In this document: positions 1 to 8,372 of the stretch, one piece after another | Numbering within the stretch: the stretch's first letter is position 1 | Layout: each line of letters starts with the position of its first letter | Assembly (NCBI RefSeq): GCF_014207955.1 | Contig: NZ_JACHLK010000021.1 | Coordinates: 1 to 64,000 of the forward strand | Reading direction: 5' to 3' | Source of the DNA: Acidovorax soli | GTDB lineage: Bacteria; Pseudomonadota; Gammaproteobacteria; Burkholderiales; Burkholderiaceae_C | DNA: 64,000 nucleotides | Position numbers and translations under genes: made by a program | The notes under the pieces: generated by a model | The model's input: only the letters and a program-made list of their open reading frames with translations | What the model was told of the DNA's origin: nothing | The model's database searches: none

Positions 1-331
1 TCAATCAAGGCTGCAGGATTGTATTTTGTTTTTTCTACACCCTCTTGGCGACGCAAAAGAAAGAAGGTGCGCCGCCGGGCGCACATCCCGGCCTCTGACC
101 TCAAAACAAGAACAGCAGCACCCACACCCACAACAGCAAACACACATCCGCTATCATCCCCCCGCGCGGTTGCAAGCCGCCCCCGGGCCCGCGGGAAGGG
201 TAGAACCCACTTGCAGAAGGCAGCACAGGACAACAAAGAGTCCGCGCTGCCTTCAACCACACGCCTATCCAACGCCTTTTGTGCAGCCGGATCTGCGGGC
301 CATCGGCACCTGATGCACGGAGGTTTTCTTC
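1..331. other. Non-coding left edge, leader of the ankyrin gene
   Basis: I see no convincing gene here; open frames in this stretch look like shadows. A GGAGG ribosome-binding site at 319-323 lies 8 bases before the ATG at 332. The stretch is richer in A/C than the genes around it. No RNA gene or clear terminator was recognised. Confidence 0.4.
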
Positions 332-2074
332 ATGACGACGACGCCCTACGGCAAGCGGCTTCCCGCCCGGCCCGACATCGGCCACCTCAAGAAACAGGCC
401 AAGGATCTCCTGGCCCTGTACCGCACCCACGACACCACCAGCGAGCCCACGGCCTTCGAGCGCTTTCGCGCCGCCCTGCCCGCCGCCGCGGGCCAGGACG
501 ACGCCATCCTGATCGCCCAGGGCCTGCGCCTGCACGATGCGCAGTCGTGCATTGCGCGCGAATACGGCTTTGCCTCCTGGGCCGATCTGCAGGGATTTGT
601 CACCGCACGCCGCGCCATGCTGGACGACAGCGGCGACCCGGCCCGGGCCCTGCTGCACTGGCTGGGCCTGGTGTATGCGGGCGACATCTCCGGCGGCATG
701 AACCGCGCGCGGCCGGCCGTGGCCGTGCGCCTGCTGCAGGACAACCCGGCCCTGCTCTTGGGCGATGACCCGTACCTCGCCTGCGCTGTGGGCGACGAAG
801 CCGTGCTGCGCCAGGCCACGGAGCGCGACCCGGGCTGGGTGCATCGCGCGGGCGGCCCGCTGCGGCTGCCGCCGCTGGTGGCCGTCACGCACTCGGCACT
901 GTTGCAGTTGCCGGACTACCGCGAGCGGCTGCGCAACTGCGCGCGCCACCTGCTGGCTGCCGGCGCCTCGCCCGACCAGGCGGTGGGCAACCGCTGGCCC
1001 CCGGCCTCGCTGCAGGCGCCCGACGCGGCGCACCCGCTCTCGGCCCTGTACGGCGCCGCCGGCGGCAACCGCGACCCCGAACTCACGCAACTGCTGCTCG
1101 AAGCCGGCGCCGACCCCGACGACAACGAATCGCTGTACCACTCGCTCGACCGGCCCGAATGCACCCGGCTGCTGCTGGCCGCCGGCGCGCGCATCACCGG
1201 CACCAACGCCATGTACCGCGTGCTCGACCTCGATGACCTGGCCACCCTGCAACTGCTGCTGGCGCATGGCGGCGATGCCAACGAGGCGCCCGGCAGCGCG
1301 CCCGGCTCCGAATGGGGATCGCTGCTGCTGTGGGCCATCCGCCGGCGCCGCTCACCCGCGCACATCGCCGCCCTGCTGGCCGCAGGTGCCCGGCCCGATG
1401 TGCGCACGCAAGACGGCACGCCCGCCCGCACCGTGGCCCTGCGCTACGGCCTGACCGAGGTGGCGCAGTTGCTGCAGGACGCCACCGAGAAGGAAGGGCA
1501 AGGCAGTAGTAGCAGCAGCGCGCCGCTCGCTCCGGACGAAGCCTTCATCGCCGCCTGCGCGCGCGGCGACGAGCCGGCGGCCCGCGCCATCCAGGCCGCG
1601 CACCCTGGCATCCTCGGCACACTGGCCCCCGCCCAGCTGCGCCTGCTGCCCGAGCTGGCAGCAGCCCAGGGCTGTGGCGAAGCGGTGCGCACCATGGTGC
1701 ACCTGGGCTGGCCCATCGAAACGCGCGGCGGCGACTGGGATGGCTCGGCCCTGAACCAGGCCGTGTTCCGCGGCGATGCGCCGCTCACCCGCTTCCTGCT
1801 CGAGCACGGTGCCGACTGGCGGGCCATGCACGGCTTTGGCGACAACGTGATCGGCACCCTGTCATGGGCCTCGATCAATGCGCCTGTGCCGGACGGCGAC
1901 TGGGTCGGCTGCGCCCAGGCCCTGGTGGCCCACGGCATGCCCAGCGTGCGGCCTGACCCCGAGGGCCGGGACGACGGCGCGGTGCTGCTGGGCGGCACGC
2001 ACCGCAGCCGCTTCTCGGAAGAGGTGGCCGACTACCTGCTGGGCGTGTCATCCCAGGCCGGCGCCAGACTCTGA
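332..2074 (+). CDS. Ankyrin-repeat protein
   Basis: A 580-residue soluble protein with no signal peptide. The N-terminal ~90 residues (HLKKQAKDLLALYR, then REYGFASWADLQ) resemble the lead-in found in many bacterial ankyrin proteins. Ankyrin-like helices follow at about residues 250-375 (LLLEAGADPDD, LLLAAGARITG, LLLAHGGDANE) and again at about 480-560 (FLLEHGADWRA). A short Ser-rich linker (GSSSSS) near residue 392 separates the two blocks. Ankyrin stacks bind other proteins; the partner cannot be read from sequence. The start is set by GGAGG 8 bases upstream. It stands alone, convergent with the next gene, with a hairpin terminator between them. Confidence 0.85.
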   Translation: MTTTPYGKRLPARPDIGHLKKQAKDLLALYRTHDTTSEPTAFERFRAALPAAAGQDDAILIAQGLRLHDAQSCIAREYGFASWADLQGFVTARRAMLDDSGDPARALLHWLGLVYAGDISGGMNRARPAVAVRLLQDNPALLLGDDPYLACAVGDEAVLRQATERDPGWVHRAGGPLRLPPLVAVTHSALLQLPDYRERLRNCARHLLAAGASPDQAVGNRWPPASLQAPDAAHPLSALYGAAGGNRDPELTQLLLEAGADPDDNESLYHSLDRPECTRLLLAAGARITGTNAMYRVLDLDDLATLQLLLAHGGDANEAPGSAPGSEWGSLLLWAIRRRRSPAHIAALLAAGARPDVRTQDGTPARTVALRYGLTEVAQLLQDATEKEGQGSSSSSAPLAPDEAFIAACARGDEPAARAIQAAHPGILGTLAPAQLRLLPELAAAQGCGEAVRTMVHLGWPIETRGGDWDGSALNQAVFRGDAPLTRFLLEHGADWRAMHGFGDNVIGTLSWASINAPVPDGDWVGCAQALVAHGMPSVRPDPEGRDDGAVLLGGTHRSRFSEEVADYLLGVSSQAGARL

Positions 2075-2092
2075 ACGGGCTGCGGCGCCCCT

Positions 2093-2125
2093 GCCAGCAG
2101 GCTTGCCCAGGCCTGCTGGCCTTTT
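2093..2125. terminator. Bidirectional hairpin terminator
   Basis: Perfect 10-bp inverted repeat: GCCAGCAGGC at 2093-2102 and GCCTGCTGGC at 2111-2120, with an 8-base loop, followed by CTTTT. It sits between the convergent ankyrin gene and the secreted-protein gene and could end both transcripts. Confidence 0.65.
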
Positions 2126-2128
2126 GGC

Positions 2129-2743
2129 CTACTGGCAGGCCGTGGTCTGGTTGCCGTAGACCACGCTGCTGATGGGCATGTTGAAGTTGAAGCCCGCAGG
2201 CAGGTTGTTGATGGTGCCCACCACCAGCCGCTCGCCCCGCGCCAGCGGACGCACGCTGTACAGGCTCGAACTCGCCAGGTTCATGAGCGCCGTGTTGGGG
2301 TCCACCTCCGAGGGCTTGAGCGTCAGCGAATAGGCGGTCTGGTTGTGCACGAAGCGCCAGCCATAGAGCGAGAAGCTCCAGGGGTCCTGCGGCCCGTCAT
2401 TGACCACCGAGGCCTGCACCGCGCGGTTGCCGGGGTCGACCTGCAGCATCAGCGTGCCCGCGCGCGCATTGGAGGCGAACACCGGCGCGTTGCACAGCAA
2501 GCCCGAGGCCGCCTGCTCGCTCACCTTGGTGGGCACGAAGGTCGCGGCATTGGGGTTCCACTGCACCTCCAGGATGTAGCGCCGGCCCGCGTACTCCACG
2601 TTGTTGATGCGCAGGTTCTGGCCATCCACCACCCCCACCTGGGAGCCGGCGAGATTGATCTGCACGCCCTGCGCCTGCACGGACAGGGGGCTCATCACGG
2701 CCAGAGCGGCCAGGCAAGTCAGTGCGGAAAAGGCTGTCTTCAT
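2129..2743 (-). CDS. Secreted protein of unknown function, candidate LuxR target
   Basis: 204 residues starting MKTAFSALTCLAALAVMSP, a typical Sec signal peptide ending near VQAQG, so the mature protein should be periplasmic or outside. The rest is beta-rich (YILEVQWNPNAATFVP, GERLVVGTINNLPAGFNF) with two cysteines, one near the C-terminus (TTACQ). I do not recognise a family. An alternative start 18 bases upstream (MRDVNS) would extend the signal peptide; ATG 2743 was preferred because GAGAG precedes it. It lies directly downstream of the LuxR gene on the same strand, and a lux-box-like palindrome is centred 96 bases before its start, which suggests quorum-type control (inference). Confidence 0.7.
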   Translation of the reverse strand: MKTAFSALTCLAALAVMSPLSVQAQGVQINLAGSQVGVVDGQNLRINNVEYAGRRYILEVQWNPNAATFVPTKVSEQAASGLLCNAPVFASNARAGTLMLQVDPGNRAVQASVVNDGPQDPWSFSLYGWRFVHNQTAYSLTLKPSEVDPNTALMNLASSSLYSVRPLARGERLVVGTINNLPAGFNFNMPISSVVYGNQTTACQ

Positions 2744-2804
2744 GGAATTGACGTCTCTCAAAAATAGAAAGGAAAAAAGCTAACAAAGGCAATGAAGACC
2801 CGAC

Positions 2805-2848
2805 CATATCGGCGCACCGCACGGGCATGAACTGTCAGATATGACAGT
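2805..2848 (-). promoter_or_regulatory. Lux-box-like operator with candidate -10
   Basis: ACTGTCAGATATGACAGT at 2831-2848 is an inverted repeat with 7-bp arms and fits CTG-N10-CAG, the core known for LuxR-type operators. On the minus strand a -10-like GATATG lies at 2805-2810, centred about 32 bases downstream of the palindrome centre. That puts the box near -42, the position where LuxR-type activators usually work. It faces the secreted-protein gene. Confidence 0.6.
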
Positions 2849-2890
2849 GGCCGCAACCGCTTGAACCGGGCACAGCCACCCGGGGCGGCT

Positions 2891-3631
2891 TCAGAACGGG
2901 CTGGGCTGGATCAACCCGAGCAGCAGCGCTCTTGCAATCGCATGCTGGCGGCTGAACACCCCGAGCTTCTGCGCCACCGTGTTGAGGTGGAAATTGGCCG
3001 TGCGCTCGGAGATGTGCAGCAGGCACGAGATCTCCCAAGAGGTCTTGCCATCGGCGGCCCAGCGCAGCACCTGCTGCTCGCGCGGGCTCAGCACCGGGCG
3101 CTGGGGCGGCATGGGGGCCAGGCGCCGCAAGGCCTCGTGCACATAGCTGGCCAGCAGGTGCGCATGGGCCTGGGCCTGGGCGATGTCGGCCTGGGCCGCG
3201 CGGCCCACGCGCGACACGGTGCCGCTGAAGATGCCCAGCTCGCCGTGGGGCGTGTGCAGCGGCACGCTCAGGCCGGTGCACAGCCCATGCTCGGCCGCCT
3301 CGCCCATGATGCGCCGGGCATCCGGTTCGGAGGCACCGCCCGGCACGCCATGCCACAGCACGGGCAGGATGTTGCGGCTGCAATAGCGGATCACCGGGTC
3401 GTGCGCATGGTAGGCCTGCGCCATGTAGTGGCCCGTCCAGCCCGGCGGGTAGCCATCAACCATCAGGATGCTCGACTGCGTGAAGTTCTCCGGCACACGC
3501 AGGGCGTAGACAAAATGCTCGAACCCCAGCGCCTGCGCCACCGTCTGCACGTGCCCGTGCAGGGTGGACAGATCGGGGCTGTGCAGCATCTGCACAAGCG
3601 ACTCGGGAAATTGCGGCAGCAAGGGGTTCAT
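2891..3631 (-). CDS. LuxR-family receptor with acyl-HSL-binding domain (LuxR solo)
   Basis: 246 residues. The N-terminal ~165 residues fit the autoinducer-binding domain: W and Y in GWTGHY, D and P in AHDPV, W in PVLW, and a Gly in GLSVP stand at the spacing of the invariant TraR residues W57, Y61, D70, P71, W85 and G113. The C-terminal ~65 residues are a GerE helix-turn-helix (LSPREQQVLRWAADGKTSWE). Such proteins bind acyl-homoserine lactones and then DNA. No luxI-type synthase gene occurs in this window, so it looks like a solo, though a synthase elsewhere cannot be excluded. A CTG-N10-CAG palindrome lies just past its stop codon, in front of the next co-oriented gene. Confidence 0.9.
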   Translation of the reverse strand: MNPLLPQFPESLVQMLHSPDLSTLHGHVQTVAQALGFEHFVYALRVPENFTQSSILMVDGYPPGWTGHYMAQAYHAHDPVIRYCSRNILPVLWHGVPGGASEPDARRIMGEAAEHGLCTGLSVPLHTPHGELGIFSGTVSRVGRAAQADIAQAQAHAHLLASYVHEALRRLAPMPPQRPVLSPREQQVLRWAADGKTSWEISCLLHISERTANFHLNTVAQKLGVFSRQHAIARALLLGLIQPSPF

Positions 3632-3866
3632 GGGGCTGTGGGGCGCAACAAGGCGGCACCATTACATGCGCAAGCAGGCGTTCCAGAGATGTCCGAAATC
3701 GCGGCCAAGTATCCAAATGTTTCAAAAGACAGCACCGGCTACGCCGCAGGCGCTGCGTCCTACCCCGTGCACACCGCAGGCCCTACCGCGGCGCGCCACC
3801 GGCGGCTCCACCATGGAAAGCATGGTGACCACCCAGGCCACCGCCACCTTCAGGAGCTTCTTCACC

Positions 3867-4850
3867 ATGCGCCATCCATTTCTCTCGCATACACGCCGCC
3901 TTGTGGCGGCCCCGATGTTTGCAGCGTCGGTGCTGGCGCTCGCCGCCGCACAGACCGCCCAGGCACAGGGCGGCTTCGGCAGCGCCAGCCCGGCCACGCC
4001 ATCGACCGCCACCATCGGCAGCCCGGGCAACACCAGTGCCCCCAGCACCCCCGGCACGCCGAGCAGCAACAGCAGCATCGGCACCACCAGCATTCCCGGC
4101 AACATCCCCAGCGCCATACCGAGCAGCAGCAACAACAACACGGCCATCACCAGCAGCCCCAGCCCAGGCACAGTGCCCAGCACCACGGCGACGACCACAA
4201 CCACCAGCAGCACGGCCACCACGCCCAGCAGCAACAGCAGCATCGGCAACACCAGCGTGCCGGGCAATATCCCGAGCGGCATACCGAGCAGCAGCATCGG
4301 CTCGCCGCCGGCTACCGGCAACACATCCGCTGTTCCAGGCAACACCGGCACCACCACAGGTAGCACGGGTACGACAGGCACCACGGGCACTGCGGGCAAC
4401 GCTGGAACGGCCGGCAATCCCGCAGGCGGCGTGGCAGGCAGCACGGCCACGGGCGGCACCACAGGCGCCCCCGGCAGTGACACGGCCACGGGGGGCAACA
4501 CCAACGGTGCCGGGCCTGCGCCCGGCGCAGCGGGTAGCACCAGCGGCACAGCCCCGGGGGCCAGCAGCGGGGTCAGCGCCGGCAACAGCGGCACCGGCCC
4601 GGGCAGCGTGGGCTCGGGCTCGGGTGGCACCACCAGCGCGGGCGCTCCCGGCAGCGCTGCCGGGGCCGCCGCCCCCGGTGCGGCAGCGGCCGGTGCAGGC
4701 ATCGGTGCTGCCGGTAGCAGCCCTGGTGCCGGGACCGGTAGCGGCGGTGCTGCAGGCGCAGGCGTGGGTGCAGGCGCCCCCGGCGCTGGCGCAGGCGCAG
4801 GCAGCGCTGGCCCAGGTGCCGGTGCCGGTGCGGGCGCAGGTGCCCGCTGA
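3867..4850 (+). CDS. Low-complexity Gly/Ser/Thr/Ala-rich secreted protein
   Basis: 327 residues. It opens with a clear signal peptide (MRHPFLSHTRRLVAAPMFAA, cleavage near AQAQ). The mature part is made only of small residues: a Ser/Thr/Asn/Pro half (SNSSIGTTSIPGNIPS) and a Gly/Ala half (AGAGAGSAGPGAGAGAGAGAR). No folded domain is evident. AGGAG at 3852-3856 selects ATG 3867; longer open frames upstream lack a site. A 23-codon block is duplicated inside it. It may be a surface or matrix-type protein, but this is only inferred from composition. A long open frame on the opposite strand is a by-product of the repetitive sequence. Confidence 0.6.
   Translation: MRHPFLSHTRRLVAAPMFAASVLALAAAQTAQAQGGFGSASPATPSTATIGSPGNTSAPSTPGTPSSNSSIGTTSIPGNIPSAIPSSSNNNTAITSSPSPGTVPSTTATTTTTSSTATTPSSNSSIGNTSVPGNIPSGIPSSSIGSPPATGNTSAVPGNTGTTTGSTGTTGTTGTAGNAGTAGNPAGGVAGSTATGGTTGAPGSDTATGGNTNGAGPAPGAAGSTSGTAPGASSGVSAGNSGTGPGSVGSGSGGTTSAGAPGSAAGAAAPGAAAAGAGIGAAGSSPGAGTGSGGAAGAGVGAGAPGAGAGAGSAGPGAGAGAGAGAR
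4062..4295 (+). repeat. Duplicated 69-bp coding block
   Basis: Bases 4062-4130 and 4227-4295 are near copies, 165 bp apart and in the same frame. Both encode versions of SNSSIG-TS-PGNIPS-IPSSS. They show internal duplication within the low-complexity secreted protein. Confidence 0.7.
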
Positions 4851-5001
4851 TACCCGGGTGCAGTAGCCATGCCCTCCGTGTGACAAATGCCAGGCAGTGA
4901 AGGAGCGCCCCCTACACTGTCACGACACAACAACACCTATGCCGCAGGCAATGCAGTCTTCATGGCTGCGGACCTGCGGCTTTGCATGCAGGGAGAGGGC
5001 C

Positions 5002-5526
5002 GTGGGTCACAAGAGCTTTGTGCGGCATGTCGCGGACGAAGGTTTGCCGGGTTGGCCGCTGGTGGCGGTCCACCTGGCCTGCCTGTCGGTGTTTGCCATT
5101 GCCGGCAGCATCGATCCAGGCCTGGGGATCTGGATATGCAAACTGGTGTTTCCGGCCAGGTTGCTGGAAGGCCCGGCAGGCGTGGACTACATCGCCTACC
5201 GGATGTCGCTGTATGCCGTTGCCAGTGCCCTGTCGCTCGTCCTGATCTTGGCGGTACTGCTGTTCGGTGTAAGGGAGTACCAGGGCCATGCGACGAACCG
5301 GCTGCCCCGCTGGCGGGCGATGCTGCTGGGCGGCGGCATCGGCGGCCTCTGCTGGCTGGGCTACCCGATGCTCGCCTTGAGCAATCTTCCCGCCATGACC
5401 AATGACCTGGGCTACTTCATTTTGACCGCCGTGGTGTCATCCAGCCTGCCATTGCTCATGAGCGCCTTCAGCTGGCGCTACGGCCGCCCACGAAAGATGG
5501 AAACAATCCGCCAAGTGCGCCTGTGA
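5002..5526 (+). CDS. Four-helix membrane protein of unknown function
   Basis: About 174 residues with four hydrophobic segments: WPLVAVHLACLSVFAIAG, YAVASALSLVLILAVLLFGV, AMLLGGGIGGLCWLGYPMLA and FILTAVVSSSLPLLMSAF. It is therefore a likely inner-membrane protein; no family was recognised. A GTG at 5002 was chosen because GGGAGAGG lies 5 bases before it. An ATG at 4939 or a GTG at 4897 would lengthen the N-terminus, with weaker sites. It is a single gene ahead of a broken hydrolase gene on the other strand. Confidence 0.6.
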   Translation: MGHKSFVRHVADEGLPGWPLVAVHLACLSVFAIAGSIDPGLGIWICKLVFPARLLEGPAGVDYIAYRMSLYAVASALSLVLILAVLLFGVREYQGHATNRLPRWRAMLLGGGIGGLCWLGYPMLALSNLPAMTNDLGYFILTAVVSSSLPLLMSAFSWRYGRPRKMETIRQVRL

Positions 5527-5556
5527 GCCTTGGCGGGCGCCCAAGGCCACCCACCC

Positions 5557-6568
5557 TCAACGCCCCCCACGCCGGCGCTCACGCAGCCAGTCCACCACGA
5601 TGGCGTGGTAGGTGCGCCGCCAGCGGGCTTGCGAGAGGGCATGGTCGGCCTCCAGCAGCGTGTGCCGCACCAGGCTGCGCGCATTGCCGAAGGCCCAGGC
5701 ATAGCTGTCGATCACCGGGCGCGGCACCACCTCGTCGTGCTCGGACTGCACCAGCAGCACATCGCCTTTGAAGGCGGTGCACGCTGCCAGCGCACGGTTG
5801 TTCTCGGGCGTGTGCATGGCGTGGCGGTAGGCGTCCACTTCGCGCCGGTCCAGGTCTTCCTTGGCGAGCAGCCAATCCGCATCGGGGTAGATCACCGGCG
5901 AGCGCAGCACCAGCCAATCAAACGGGTACATGCCCGCCAGCAACGCAGCCATGTAGCCGCCGTAGCTGAAGCCCAGCACCCCCATGCCGTCGGGGCGGGC
6001 GTGCACGCGCAGCATTTGGTCAGGGTCTGCTCACACTATTTTCGGGGTCGCGAAGGCCCTTGCCAGCGTGCCAATCTAGGCGCGTGACGCAGCGTGTGCT
6101 CTTGCACACGCAAGGAGCGCAACGACGAGTGGCGCGCCGGCAAGGGCCTTCCCTTCGGGTTGCCCGGCCTGGGGGCCGTCTGCGGCGTTGCCCGCGCTTG
6201 CAAGGTGCCTACCTTGCTGCGCGCGGGCGCCTGGCATCCAGCCCCCAGGCCGGGCAACGCGATCCCCGAAAGTAGTGTGAACAGACCCTATGCAGCGACT
6301 GGCGCAGGCTGTCCTCGCGGTTCACCTTGGCGCGCTCTGCCGCCGGCCAATAGGCATCGGGCAGGTGCGCGCGCCGCGTCTGCCAGCCCTCGGCGGCCAG
6401 GTCGTGGTCCAGCGCCTCGTACTGGGCCTGGCTATCGTCGTCCCAGCCGGGCAGCACCAGCAGCGCCGGGCGGTGGATGGTGTCCAGCACCGGGGGCGCC
6501 GTGCCGGCCATGTCCGCGCCATCGCGGGCAACCGTGTCGGTTTCGGGGAGGTGGGAGGTGGCATGCAT
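5557..6568 (-). pseudogene. Alpha/beta hydrolase gene split by type A element
   Basis: Two pieces of one gene flank a 268-bp element. The upstream piece (6568 to 6290) encodes 93 residues (RPALLVLPGWDDDSQAQYEA). The downstream piece (6021 to 5557) encodes the catalytic end: GFSYGG with the nucleophile serine, an Asp in SEHDEVVP and a His in EADHALS, a normal alpha/beta-hydrolase (dienelactone-hydrolase-like) triad. Removing 6022-6289 joins the two in frame (SLH-DQMLR) to give 247 residues, a usual length for the family. With the element present the frame shifts after residue 93, before the nucleophile, so the enzyme should be inactive. The start codon is uncertain. Confidence 0.8.
6022..6289. 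mobile_element. Type A MITE-like element, copy 1
   Basis: 268 bp with terminal inverted repeats of 26 bp (24 of 26 pair; AGGGTCTG at the left, CAGACCCT at the right). Inside, in order: arm GAAGGCCCTTGCCAGCG (6052-6068), hairpin GCGTGTGC/GCACACGC (6092-6111), the arm partner (6135-6151), CCCTTCGGG, arm TTGCCCGGCCTGGGGGC (6160-6176), a hairpin around GCAAGGT/ACCTTGC (6191-6227), and that arm's partner (6241-6257). There is no coding capacity. It is about 94% like the copy at 57969. Flanking dinucleotides are CA and TA. It breaks a hydrolase gene. No transposase is nearby, so it would need one in trans. Confidence 0.9.
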
Positions 6569-6672
6569 GCCACCATGGTGGGGCGGCGCCCGGGGGTGCG
6601 CTGTCAGGCGGGTGGCATGCTGCGTGTCGGACAGGCGAGCAATGCGCACGGGGGCCGCCAAGTCAGCGCAGA

Positions 6673-8262
6673 ATGGCCCGGATGATGAACGCAGCACATT
6701 CCTTGCGCGCCATAGCCATAGCCACAGCCACAGCCACAGCCACTGCACTCGCGCTGGCCGTTGTCGGCCTGGTGGCCGGCCCGGCACAGGCCGCCGAGTC
6801 CGTCTCCGTAGGCTCCAAGCGCTTCACCGAAAGCTACATCCTCGGCGAGGTCATCACCCAAGCGGCGCGGCAGGCGGGCGCCACGGCCGAACACCGCCAA
6901 GGCCTGGGCAATACCGCCGTCGTAGTGGAGGCACTCAAGACCGGCTCCATCGACCTCTACCCCGAATACCTGGGCACGGTGGAGCGCGAGATCCTCAAGC
7001 TGCCCACCGGCTCGCCGCGCGCGGCCATCGACGAGAAGCTGCGCGCCATGGGCCTGGCCATGGGCGTGCCACTGGGCTTTGCCAACGGCTATGCGCTGGC
7101 CGCCAGCGCCGAGGTGGCGCGCCAGCATGGCCTCACCACGCTGGGCGACCTGCGCAAGGCCCCGGACCTGCGCATTGCCATCTCGCAAGAGTTCCTGGGG
7201 CGTGAGGACGGCTGGCCCGGCCTGTCCCGCCGCTACCAGCTGCCGCAGCGTCCCACCTCCATCGACCATGGCCTGTCCTACCAGGCCTTGCAGTCCCAGC
7301 GCATCGACCTGACCGACATCTACACCACCGATGCGCGCATCGCCGACCTGGGCCTGGTGACGCTGCAGGACGATGCGAATTACTTCCCGCGCTACGACGC
7401 GGTGCTGCTCTACCGCGCCGACCTGCTCACGCGCGCACCCCAGGCCTGGCAGAAGATTGCGGCGCTCGAGGGCCGCATCGGCGTCACGCGCATGATCACC
7501 ATGAACGCCCAGGCCGAGCTGCAGGGTCAGGCCTTCTCGGCGATTGCGGCCGGCTTTCTGGCCGGTTCCGCCCCACCTGCCGCCACGCCCGCCGCTGCAG
7601 CCAGCACGGCGGCGTCACCGCAGGCCCGCCCTTCCCTGTCCAGCGCCATTTTCGGCGGCGATTTCTGGCGCCTCACGGGCGACCACCTGTGGCTGGTGGC
7701 CGTATCGGTCGGCATTGCCGTGCTCATCGGCATCCCCCTGGGCACGCTGGCTGCGGCGCACGCCTGGCTGGGGCAAGGCGTACTGGGCCTGGTGGGCCTG
7801 CTGCAGACCATCCCCTCGCTGGCCCTGCTGGCCGCTCTCATCCCGCTGCTGGGCCGCATCGGCACCGTGCCGGCCATCGTCGCGCTCAGCCTGTATGCCC
7901 TGCTGCCCATCGTGCGCAACACCGCCGTGGGGCTGATGCAGGTGCCGCAGGGCACGCGCCAGGCCGCCGTGGCCCTGGGCATGACGCCCACGCAAAGCTG
8001 GCGCCTGGTGCTGCTGCCCCTGGCGCTGCCCGTCATCGTGGCCGGCATCAAGACCGCCACCGTGATGACGGTGGGCACGGCCACCATCGCCGCCTTCATC
8101 GGCGCGGGCGGCTATGGCGAGCGCATCGCCCAGGGGCTGGCGCTCAACGATGGCACCACCCTGCTGGCGGGCGCCATTCCCTCGGCCGGTCTGGCCATCG
8201 TCTTCCAGGTGGTGTTCGAAGTGGTGGAGCGGGTGTTCCGGCGGCAAGGCGGCGGAGCCTGA
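6673..8262 (+). CDS. Fused osmoprotectant-type ABC receptor and permease (OpuC/ProX-ProW type)
   Basis: 529 residues in two parts. After a signal peptide, residues ~38-295 are a glycine-betaine/choline/carnitine-type binding domain (VGSKRFTESYILGEVI, GLGNTAVVVEALKTGSIDLY). An Ala/Pro linker (~297-320) leads to a BPD permease domain with several membrane segments and the coupling loop (ALGMTPTQSWRLVLLPLALP). Such fusions import osmoprotectants with a separate ATPase; no ATPase gene is adjacent, so it must be encoded elsewhere. Start choices are ATG 6673, 6682 and 6685, none with a strong site. The signal-peptide core is encoded by hexamer repeats (GCCATA/GCCACA), giving IAIATATATATALALA. Confidence 0.85.
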   Translation: MARMMNAAHSLRAIAIATATATATALALAVVGLVAGPAQAAESVSVGSKRFTESYILGEVITQAARQAGATAEHRQGLGNTAVVVEALKTGSIDLYPEYLGTVEREILKLPTGSPRAAIDEKLRAMGLAMGVPLGFANGYALAASAEVARQHGLTTLGDLRKAPDLRIAISQEFLGREDGWPGLSRRYQLPQRPTSIDHGLSYQALQSQRIDLTDIYTTDARIADLGLVTLQDDANYFPRYDAVLLYRADLLTRAPQAWQKIAALEGRIGVTRMITMNAQAELQGQAFSAIAAGFLAGSAPPAATPAAAASTAASPQARPSLSSAIFGGDFWRLTGDHLWLVAVSVGIAVLIGIPLGTLAAAHAWLGQGVLGLVGLLQTIPSLALLAALIPLLGRIGTVPAIVALSLYALLPIVRNTAVGLMQVPQGTRQAAVALGMTPTQSWRLVLLPLALPVIVAGIKTATVMTVGTATIAAFIGAGGYGERIAQGLALNDGTTLLAGAIPSAGLAIVFQVVFEVVERVFRRQGGGA

Positions 8263-8372
8263 AAAGAACGCCTCCCGTGAATTCCGTCACAACGCCGCGT
8301 GCGAGCGCCCCTGTATCGGTGCTCCAATAGCCGCCTTGCGCCGCAGGGCGCTCCGCACCTTCGCACGCACGC

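Noticed and set aside
2041..2056. GGGCGTGTCATCCC resembling the type B element end
   Set aside because: Only about 12 bases match, it lies in conserved coding sequence, and no partner end is nearby.
3722..4936. 404-codon Pro/Ala/Val-rich minus-strand frame
   Set aside because: Complement of the low-complexity gene, with no signal peptide or ribosome site; the plus-strand frame has both.
6022..6289. Possible CRISPR or tRNA-like structure in the type A element
   Set aside because: No repeated spacer units and no tRNA arms; terminal inverted repeats and gene interruption fit a MITE-like element better.
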